Below are positions 1 to 7,739 of a DNA stretch of 13,914 bases, piece after piece. Both the position numbers and the translations under genes were made by a program. Under the pieces are notes generated by a model. It did not search any database. It was not told where the DNA came from and worked only from the letters and a program-made list of their open reading frames with translations. Positions within the stretch are counted from its first letter, which is position 1, and the number at the start of each line of letters is the position of its first letter. The DNA is from Acanthamoeba lenticulata (lineage: Eukaryota; Discosea; Longamoebia; Acanthamoebidae): positions 1-13,914 of the forward strand of contig NAVB01001377.1 in assembly GCA_002179805.1 (NCBI GenBank), in the 5' to 3' direction.

Positions 1-3000
1 ATCGATTCGTCCACCCTCGCCAGAAGAAAAAGAGAAAGAGAGAGAGAGAGAGGACAAAGAGAGAGAAGTAGAGAGAGAGAGAGGGAGGGAGGGGGAGGGA
101 GAGACGAACCTTGAGGACAAAGAGGAGGGCCTTCACAAAGGCCACTTGGTGCGCCCGCGCTCGCTTGGGGGGCAGTTTGTCGCAGAGCAAGGCTATCCCG
201 GCGCATCCTCCGCTCTTGAACTGCCACTCGGCCTGGCATGGACGAAGAAGAAGAAGAAGACGCCACACACCCGCGCCCCGCCGAGAGAAAAGAGGAGGAG
301 AAGGGGAGACATACAGGTCAGCTCACCCCCAGAGTTTTTTTGTTTTTTTTTTGTTTTTTTTTTCAAATAGAAATTAAGAAAAAGAATAATAACGTGCCTT
401 GAAGCACGCGTGGCATGCCCTCGTGGCGAGCTCCCCAAACAGGGGCAGATCTGCCGCCGCCGCAGGTTCAGAGGCCAAGGTGAACACAGTGTCAACGAAG
501 GTCTCAAGAACAGCGATGGCCGCTTTGGCGTGGTCTCGATCACGCGACGTGAGCGCCTCCATAATGGCGTCCACAAACACCAGCGGATTCATCTCCTGCC
601 GCACCTCCCCCAGTATGGTATGAGCTTCACCTAGGTGTGCGTGTGTGCGTGTGTGTGTGTGTGTGCGTGTGCTTCTCCTCGCCTCGCCTCGGGGGAGGGA
701 GTTTGGAAGGGAGGCACGGAGAAGAGAGGGGGGGGGGAGGCGAGGGACGGAAAGAGAGGCACGCGTGTGAAAGAGAGAAAAAGAGAGAGAGAGAGAGAGA
801 CCTTGAGACCCGCGGGAGCCGGCAGGATGTGGGCAGCAAAGAGGAGCGCAAAGTGGCGCGTGACGTCCGACAGAAATCCGCTCACCTCCTCCTGTGGCCG
901 AACCCAACGAGTCAACAACACACACGCGACACGCGATGCCCAGCTGAGACGCGTACCTTGAGCTTGTCTTCAGCGCTGGCGACGATGAGCGAAAACAGCA
1001 TGGACTGCGTAAGCTGCTGCTCCGCAACCAGCTGACCCCTCGTCTTGGCCATTGGCGCGCCCCTTTCGCCCTCCTCGGGCGAGGGCGCGCTTGTCGCTGT
1101 GGTGGATCCCGGGCCTTTGAGCTGGCGCGGGTGCGCAGAGGACCCTTCTCCCTCGCCCGCCCCGACCAGCCTGCCCGCACAACAGAGAGAGAGAGAGAGA
1201 GAAGGGAGACAAAAAGAGAGAGAGATTAAGAGATTAAGAGATTGCGCGAGGGATTGAAGAGTCAATACACACACATATATATATATAAATACCGCCAACA
1301 ACATTGGTGGTGGTGTGCGGTGAACGAGGAGAAGAACCCGAGACGGAGGGGGAGGGGTTGGCCCCAGGGGGGGGGGTGTACCTCGCCACCAATGCAGTGT
1401 CGTTGAGCTCCGTATTGAGCACGAGCATGACGCCCACCTTGAGGAGGCCTAGCGCGGCGCTCTGCACCGCACCATCCGGGTCGCCACCCCATCAGCCAAT
1501 TAGATGGAGAAAATGTAAAAATACGAAGTGGTCAGAGGACGCAAATGGTCTGCCATGCTAGACCCCGCTCCGCTTTTCGGTTTCCCATGTTCAATCTCGC
1601 TCCTTTAAACTGCCCCCTCCCCCCCCCAATAACCAAGTTCCTCCTCCTCCTCCTCCTCCAACAGGTTCCTTCTGTCTCTCTCTCTCTCTCTCTCTCCGCT
1701 TCTATCACGCTCACTTGCACTCTCTCTCTCTCTCTCCCGTGATGGACCAATCACGTCTCGAGACCGGCGGCGGTGGTCATGATCACGAGGAAACACCACG
1801 AGGGGAGCGGAGGGGATTAGGGGGATTAGGGGGATTGGGGAGAGGGGCAGTGCCTTGGTGTGTGGGTCCGAGGTGGGCGAGAGGAGGGCCCGACGCGCCG
1901 CGCAGATCGTGTTGCCCAGCGGCAGCGTAAAGGCCCGGTTGGGGTCAAACTGAAGGGCAAGCGCCAGGCTGTCGTCTTGGTTGGTGTGGTACTCCTGCGC
2001 TCACCCCCCACCACCACCAAATACGGACATGTGGGTGTTGGGGGGGGGGAGGGGGAAGAAGGAACGGCCAAGTGCACTTGGGCGATGATGATGACGACGA
2101 TGTACCGGCTTGATGGGGTGAGGGTGCTGGAGAAAGCGGCGATTGCGTCCCGCCAGCTTCCCGAGGATGCGGGCGGCCTGCGGGCCATGCGGGTAGGGAA
2201 GCGGCCGGATATGCCGCCAGATGGCTTGCATCAACTCCAGTTGCACCTCGCCCAGGATGGGGTCCAGGAAGTCGGGCGTGAGGTTGTCCACACACAGTTC
2301 CAGCGTGCGGAAGCCTTGCGTGATCTGCGCAAGGCGGGGCCCGTGAGAAAAGGGGAAAGGGGAGGAGGGAATGGCGATTGTGGGGGGGAGGAGGCTAAGT
2401 GGACTGGCGGAGAGCGGGGGACGGGGAAGCTGGTGGGGATTGGGGTATTGGGCCGCGGACCAGGTCGGTGTTGGAGGAGGTGAGGGCCAAGACGAGGGGC
2501 CGCATCAGCAGACGGAGACAGGGCAGGAGGGAGCTCAGGCGCACGGGCACCGTGAGGCACAGCTCCACGAAGAGGTCGCGCAACTTTTGCGGGTGTGAGC
2601 TGTACTGGAGCCGGCCCAGAATGTCCAGGAGGGTGGGGAGCAGGGGCAGGAACTCCTTGTAGAGGTACTCGAACTTGCCCCCGCCGATGCTGCGAAACAG
2701 GGCCCGCATCAACTGGAAGTAGTTGTTGGGATCCTGTTTGTGTGTGCGTGTGTGGGGTGTGTGTGTGTGTGTCCACAGCCCGATTACCCCAAAACACCAC
2801 CAGAAGGACCACGACCGGAAGGGGACCCATTGCGGAGCATGTGCGTCAGTAATGCCCGCTCGCCCCCACCCCCACCCCCCCAAACCCAAAAGGGAGGGGG
2901 TGGGTGGGGGGGGGGAGTGAGAGAGGTTATCCTTTGGGGGGGGGGGCAGCGCACCTTGACCTCCCCGGCGTACTTGATGGAGGAGGTGATGATGAGTGCC

Positions 3001-6000
3001 AAGTGGGGCTGCAGAACCGGTTCGTTCTCGGCGAACAGGGTCACGGAGCCGAACACAAGTTTGAAGAGGCGTAACAAAACCTCGGCCTCGGCCTTGTCCG
3101 ACCCGCCAAGCTCGCTGCCAAGAAAGAAGCATGCGCCACCGACAAGCGACGATGATTTAGTGCGCGCACACACACACACCACAAGAAGGAGGCGAGGCGG
3201 AGCTGAACAAGGGAGAGAGGCTTCTGGGGGGAGGAGGAACAGCAGCAGCAGCGCACCCAATGCGCTTCATGAGGAAATCGAGGAGGAGCTCGGCAAACAT
3301 GCGCGACACACCCGGGTTGGCCAGAAAGTGCTGCGGAATGGAGATGGCTGCCTGGTTGGTCACCATCTGGCGGAAGAGGAAGGGCATCTGGGCCTGCAGC
3401 ACGTCTTGAAACACGCGCGCATCCACCATCGTGAAGACCGCCGCGAAGTGATCCATAATCTGCACCGCAGCCCGAGGGGTGAGTTCGAATGCAACAACGA
3501 GATACAAGTAAATATATATAGTAAAACAAAAACAAAAACAAAAACAAAACAAAAAAAGGACAACACACAGTAACATACGTCCTTCTCCTCTTGGACAGAG
3601 GGGTTGGGACCCTCGGAGTAGATGCCAAAGCACTTGAGCCCGCTCTTGAGAAGCCGGGTGAAGATGAGGCACTCCTCAGCAATCAAAGCCCGATGCGGGT
3701 CCAACAACGCTGGATTGCCCGTGGCTGCTGCGGAGGCGCCATGTCGATTGCGCAGGGCTTGCGTGCACGAGGTGATGCCCCACACGATGTTCTTTAGGCC
3801 CATCACCAGATTCCTCATGAGCACTCGGCAGTCTATGGAGTCACAACCACACAAAGATTATTATTATTGTTATACATAACAACAAAAACATCAATAAGAA
3901 TATTAAGAAAACACAAAATACACAAAAACCACCAGAATGAAAGAATGAATGAATGAACAAACACACACACACCCACCTCCACCCCCAACGGGACCTGGGA
4001 GGAGGACGGAAAGGGGCACCTTTGATGGCAGAAAGCGTGCGCGCCTGAGAACGCTTTCTCTTCTGGCTCTGGAGGGTGCCGGGCTTCGTGTTGTCGTCCT
4101 CTTCAAGCGGTTGCGAAACGATCTTGGGGATCTGCTTCTTGAGGCTGCTGAACTTGTTGACAAAATTGTCCAAGATGCGCACCAGAAGCGCTCGCCCTGG
4201 TGGTGCACATGCCGCCGCACACAAAGAGAGAGAGAGAGAGAGTCGGGATGGGGAGAAAGTCGTGTCAGATGGTGATCACCCACGTTGGCGCGCATGTTAT
4301 TGGGGGGAGGGGGGCGTGATCGCGTCCGTCAGACAGTCGGCGGGGCGAGGGGCGGGGAGGGGGCGAGAGCACGTGCCTTTGCCGCCATCGGCTTCGCTGG
4401 TCTTGCGAGCGATGCCCTCCACCAGATTGAGGAGCAGCTTAGCCGACATGGTTTGTATATTGAAGGGCAAGGTGGGGTCGTGGATGTTGCGTGCGAAGAG
4501 CTGCACCACCCGCGACAGCTGCGGCAACGACAGGTCTGTGCGCACGTGGTGGACGAGGTCGGCCAGTGTGCTGTAGGCCAGCGGTCTGCACGCGCCGTTG
4601 CCGGTAACGGTTGTTGAAGTGGTGAGGCGACTACCAACACGGGCTGACCCGCAACACCGCCACCACCTTCCCCCGCCCTTCATGTGAAAGCAAAAGGAGG
4701 GCCCAAACATCGGCACGCACCTCAGTGTCTCGAAAGACGTCCTCCCGGCACCAATGAGCACCTGCTCGTCGAGCAGTGTGTCAATTTGGCCGATGAAACC
4801 GACACGGAATTCCGTGGCCAAAATGTGACGAGTGGCGATCAACAGTTCCTGTTTGCCCCCCCCCCGCCCCAAATATGGGTTATATGGGTACATCAGCGGT
4901 GTGACGCATCACATCGGTGGCCAAGCGCGTGGCCATCGGACGGCCGTCCAGACGTCGTTGAGGGAGGAGGGAGGACGACACCATACCTTGCGGATGGCGG
5001 CGCATTCGTGCGGACAATTGAGCAGCAGAGCGATTACGCACTTGGGGATCTGGTCCTGATACGGCCGCAAATGCTCGGCAAACCCGCGCAACATGTACGC
5101 CAGGAACGACAGCGTCTGTTGCTCACGACAAGCGTGGAGGCGAGGTGTGCAAGTGTGTATGCGAGGTTGTGTGGGCAATGGTCAGCCCATTCTGAGTCCA
5201 TTCACTCCGATGAAGGATCCCAGAAAAAGAAAGAAAGAAAAAAGGAAGAAAAAGAGAAGAGAAGAGAAGAGAGAGAGAGAGAGAAGCAGGAAGGGAGGAG
5301 GAGGGGGACCTTGACTTGGGCGGCGACAAAGTCGACGTAGGCAGCATGATGAGTGGCGAGAGCGGCCTTGGGAGCGACGAGGCCCAGAGTGTTGACGATG
5401 AGGGGCATGAACTTGGGGATGTTGGCTTGAAGGTAGCGCGGGTAGAGTTGGAAGAGGAGGACGACGATGATGGGGCACTCGGTGAGGACCTTGAACGATT
5501 GGGTGCTGCGGATGAGGCTGGTGGACTTTTTGGCGGTAGGGGCCATCATGTCGAGGGCCAGTGGGCCCGCTGAATGGCTGCCTCCGGGTGGAGCGGCGGC
5601 AGGAGTCTGCGCCGGCTGCTTGGGCACAGCGGAGAAGACGGTGGTGACAGTCGAAGGTAGGTCCGAGTAGATCTTCTGCACGATGTCGAGAAAGGGCTGC
5701 ACATCGCCCTCGAGGATGGGGCGATAGTTTTTGTGCAGATCGATGATGATGCGCAGGCAGATGACTGCATTCTCCTCGTTCTCCACCTCGAGGAGGAACA
5801 TGGAGAGCTTGAGGAGATTGAGCGCATAGGGCTGGAGGGCTGCAGTCGTCGGCAGCCGGTTGAGGACGTCGAGTACCGCGTTGCGCACTTTTTGTTCCGG
5901 TCCGTCCACAAATTGAGGCGCACCCTGCCGCAGCAGGTTGTAGAACACGGCGAACAGGAAGTGGAGGAACTGCTCATAGGACCGTTCTCCATGCACCACG

Positions 6001-6341
6001 GCCTCCAGCCCCTCCTTCACTTCCGACACGAGGCTCAGCAGCGCCGCGGGGTCATCTATTTGCACACACACGCGCACGCACGCAAACCACCAGAGGCGTG
6101 CACTCCACACACACGAGACACGCGCGCACGCACAGTGCAGTTGGTCAGTGACGGTGTCCATACCCAACCAGGGGCCAGACTGCTGCAGGAGTAAATTCAT
6201 TGATTGATAAATGGCGTTACGGTGTGTGACGAGTCTTGAAGGCAGCAGTGTTGCCGTACCTTTGAATTCAAGAAACTTGCGAGCCAAGTCCTCAAACTGT
6301 TGTGGGCTCGATTCGGCGCCGCTTCCGGCTGCCTTCTCCAT
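1..6341 (-). CDS. TRRAP: TRRAP/Tra1-type PIKK-family transcription cofactor, 5' part (about 1,140 residues, 3' end off the window)
   Basis: Pseudokinase scaffold of SAGA and NuA4/TIP60 acetyltransferase complexes; its HEAT repeats bind activators in the nucleus. Exons on the minus strand: 6341-6260, 6055-5310, 5115-4987, 4848-4721, 4585-4377, 4196-4020, 3832-3579, 3459-3257, 3114-2955, 2733-2461, 2324-2106, 1994-1854, 1461-1382, 1170-957, 891-802, about 604-398, 232-110, perhaps 15-1. All 17 joins can be made in phase. Landmarks in order, colinear with the animal protein: [117 protein letters not shown]. Only the N-terminal HEAT region is present; the FAT, kinase-like and FATC parts lie beyond the left edge. 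The start at 6341 precedes MEKAAGSG; an in-frame ATG at 6401 would add 20 residues. The start of exon 16 (604, 595 or 630) and exon 18 are uncertain. Confidence 0.93.
635..670. repeat. GT/CA microsatellite in TRRAP intron 15
   Basis: A run of GT dinucleotides with GC interruptions, directly upstream of the exon 16 acceptor on the minus strand, where it reads CA. The same intron begins with a CT tract (sense strand, 782-800) straight after the donor, so the intron is flanked by two microsatellites. Confidence 0.85.
782..800. repeat. GA/CT microsatellite at the donor of TRRAP intron 15
   Basis: A pure GA run on the plus strand, CT on the gene's sense strand. It begins at the second base of the donor GT. 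Slippage here would change the splice-site surroundings and not the coding sequence. Confidence 0.85.
1184..1230. repeat. GA/CT microsatellite at the acceptor of TRRAP intron 13
   Basis: GA runs at 1184-1202 and about 1215-1225 on the plus strand, reading as CT tracts on the sense strand. They form the polypyrimidine tract for the acceptor at 1171, so the repeat probably doubles as a splicing signal. Confidence 0.8.
1462..1853 (-). other. TRRAP intron 12: longest intron, GC donor, microsatellites of unusual polarity
   Basis: At 392 bases it is the longest intron in the window. The donor is probably AAG/GCACTG at 1853-1852; the alternative is a GT at about 1799, also phase 0. The acceptor is GTGCAG at 1462. 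Inside lie three GGGGATTAG units (1812-1838), two CT tracts on the plus strand (1674-1696, 1720-1736) and a CTC-triplet run (about 1640-1659). The sense strand of this gene therefore reads GA here, whereas most introns in the window read CT on the sense strand. A small missed exon cannot be ruled out. Confidence 0.5.
1812..1838 (+). repeat. Three tandem copies of a 9-base unit GGGGATTAG
   Basis: Copies at 1812-1820, 1821-1829 and 1830-1838; the last differs by one base (GGGGATTGG). It lies in TRRAP intron 12 just inside the donor. It resembles a degenerate G-rich telomere-type or quadruplex-forming unit but is short. Confidence 0.8.
2740..2772. repeat. GT/CA microsatellite in TRRAP intron 9
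   Basis: An interrupted GT run on the plus strand (CA on the sense strand) ending next to the acceptor at 2734. There is no CT tract between it and the acceptor, so this acceptor relies on a CA-rich tract. Confidence 0.8.
3523..3557. repeat. AAAAC-type repeat in TRRAP intron 7
   Basis: Several units of AAAAAC on the plus strand, ending in an A-run. On the sense strand it is a T-rich tract (TTTTTG units) about 20 bases past the donor at 3578. Confidence 0.8.
5222..5287. repeat. Purine/pyrimidine tract in TRRAP intron 2
   Basis: An almost unbroken purine tract on the plus strand (AAAG, GAAGA and GA units), which is a pyrimidine tract on the sense strand close to the donor at 5309. Long mirror-like purine tracts of this kind can form triplex DNA; that is inference. 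Confidence 0.75.
6056..6259 (-). other. TRRAP intron 1: 204 bases, stopless and in frame
   Basis: Donor AAAG/GTACGG and acceptor AAATAG fit the phase (1) and join EFK to DDPAALLSL, matching the animal N-terminus. The intron is 68 codons long and the frame stays open through it, so one unbroken frame spans 6401-5202. It is rich in CA and GT dinucleotides. It could be read as coding, but the inserted residues (Trp, Cys, Val rich) do not look like HEAT sequence. Confidence 0.6.
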
Positions 6342-6497
6342 CTCTCTGCTCTCTGCTCTCTCTCGCCTCGCCCAACCTGCAGACCAATAGCCAAATGCCA
6401 TAGTTCAAATTTTTCTTGAGTGGCCTTAAGATGGCGCTTGCGGTGGCATCTCGAAGCTTGGCCGAGTTGATCCGCTGTCTTGTGGTTGTAAACGCAC
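6342..6497. promoter_or_regulatory. 156-base divergent intergenic region between TRRAP and the profilin-like gene
   Basis: This gap separates two start codons that face away from each other, so it must hold both core promoters or at least both 5' leaders. A CCAAT pentamer lies at 6384-6388 on the plus strand. An AAGATGGCG element resembling a YY1 or initiator site lies at 6429-6437. A pyrimidine tract (CT-rich, about 6341-6366) abuts the TRRAP start. I see no TATA box. The role is inferred from position; the motifs are short enough to occur by chance. Confidence 0.5.
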
Positions 6498-6517
6498 ATG
6501 GAGGCTTCCACGGTTGA
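6431..6517 (+). other. Upstream ORF overlapping the profilin-like start codon
   Basis: An ATG at 6431 opens a 28-codon frame (MALAVASRSLAEL...) that ends with TGA at 6515-6517. It is out of frame with the main ATG at 6498 and runs past it. If the mRNA begins upstream of 6431, ribosomes using this ATG would miss the main start, so it would lower translation. If transcription starts between 6434 and 6497 the ORF is irrelevant. The same ATG sits inside the AAGATGGCG element, so it may be a DNA site only. Confidence 0.35.
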
Positions 6518-7313
6518 CGGTTCTGTGTCCACCTCCTCAGGCGCTAAGGCGATTCAAGGATTGCTGGAATCACACCGGGAATGGGCCAAGGCCGTAGTAT
6601 ACGACCAAGATGGCAAAGTTCTTGCGGCTACGTTCGATGTTGATATGAATGACATAGAGTGCGTTTTGGGTTGTACTGCTTGTTTGTTGTTGCCTTCTCA
6701 TTTTGGCGTGGATGCAAAAACAGAGATTTGATCCCTCTTTTCAACGACGAGGACAATGCCTTCAGGTTTGGAATCGATCTGGCCGGCGAACACTACGATG
6801 TGCACAGGTGTGGTCCCTTCCAACAGTTAGTGAGTGTGTGTTTTACAAGTGTAGCATTTGTGGTGATCACAATCTTATCTTATTCTTTGAGTTTTAGGTT
6901 CTATGAGACCCTCGTCTATGGGAGGAAGGTTGATCAGAAAACAGGAGACGGCATCTGCATCTGTCGGGTATTTCTATTTCTATTTCTATATTATTTAACA
7001 AAAAAGATAAAATTCCCTCGTCAGACTCAGATCTCGTGCAAGTTTTCTCACCATTGGCCTTACTTGTTTGTCGTGCTCCTACATGACGCGCTCGTGGGGC
7101 TCACCTGAGGCAGACTCGCAGCGGCGAGAAGGCCATTTTTGTTCTCATCACTTATGCTTTTCCCACTCTTTCGGCCAAGGCTGTGCCGGACCTTCAGAAT
7201 TTCTGCAAGACTCATGGTACTACGCGTGTGGGGTGGGATCCTTTTGGCAACGAGCAAGGGCTCACGCACTTTTGGTGTCTTGACGCACAGTGGAACCTCT
7301 GCTTTCAGCGTAG
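6498..7313 (+). CDS. Divergent profilin-like actin-binding protein (about 146 residues, five exons)
   Basis: Profilins bind actin monomers in the cytoplasm and feed them to filament ends. Exons: 6498-6658, 6724-6807, 6898-6967, 7114-7216, 7291-7313, each join in phase. The conserved profilin core is visible: AFRFGIDLAGEHYDVHR, then ETLVYGRKVDQKTGDGICICR, then GEKAIFVLITYAFP followed by a predicted C-terminal helix (AKAVPDLQNFCKTH). This matches the family order of a [G/F]-D-L-A-G-x-H-Y strand, a YG[KR] strand, a TG[VI] strand, a KA[IL] strand and a final helix. The length suits profilins (about 125-140). The usual N-terminal Trp and Tyr of the poly-proline site are absent and a Phe replaces the usual C-terminal helix Tyr, so poly-proline binding may be weak or different. 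The 3' end is uncertain: without the last intron the frame runs to a stop at 7566, about 255 residues. Confidence 0.6.
6967..6990 (+). repeat. Six-base TTTCTA repeat in intron 3 of the profilin-like gene
   Basis: Three tandem TTTCTA units right after the donor at 6968. It is T-rich on the sense strand. No function is evident. Confidence 0.7.
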
Positions 7314-7739
7314 AGCTCTCGTGAGTGAGTTCGGGCGGAAACAGAGTTTTTTTTTTGTTGAGCTCTTTTTCTTGTGGTCGCTCCTCTCCCCTGCCCTTTT
7401 CCCCCCTTCTTGTTTTTGGACAGCGGCAGCAGCACAACAAGGAAAAGAAATCCTCATCCCCATTCACGCGTGGCTGGTGGGCGTGGCGACAATGCACCGC
7501 CCAAGTTCGCTGTGTGAGAGAGGACCTCCTCACGCTCCCTTCAATCCCCCCCCCCCAATAGAGTGAAAAGCTCGCCTGCTTGTGTCGTGTAAGTGCCCTC
7601 CCGTTCTATTTCCGTCTCCTCATTCTGCTCCTTCAACAACCGGCTCCTCCGCGCGCACATAAGGGCCTACATATATTCTTTCCTTTTTCTCGGGCTTCCT
7701 TGCGTCTTCCGGTCTCCCTCGCTCCGCGCACTGCTGCCG
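7314..7739. other. Convergent 3' region between the profilin-like and AT-hook genes
   Basis: About 430 bases lie between the preferred stops of two converging genes. The stretch holds a T-run (7347-7356) and a good intron-like block (GTGAGT at 7320, CT-rich tract, GGACAG near 7422). If spliced, that block would extend the profilin-like transcript into 7423-7566. An unspliced frame for the minus-strand gene is also open to 7667. I see no canonical AATAAA on the plus strand or its complement here. It probably holds both 3' UTRs, perhaps overlapping. No separate gene is supported. Confidence 0.4.

Noticed and set aside
1812..1838. Interstitial telomere
   Set aside because: The unit is 9 bases with only three copies inside an intron; it does not match a standard TTAGGG or TTTTAGGG array.
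1860..2483. A 207-residue plus-strand frame
   Set aside because: It overlaps well-supported TRRAP exons 10-12 on the other strand and has no family resemblance.
3949..4617. Plus-strand frames over TRRAP exons 5 and 6
   Set aside because: Shadows of strongly supported minus-strand exons ([15 protein letters not shown] and the [11 protein letters not shown] exon).
5202..6401. A single 399-residue minus-strand frame
   Set aside because: It fuses two TRRAP exons with intron 1 and part of intron 2. The coding parts match the family but the CA/GT-rich middle and the Ser/Leu-Phe tail do not, so it is not one exon.
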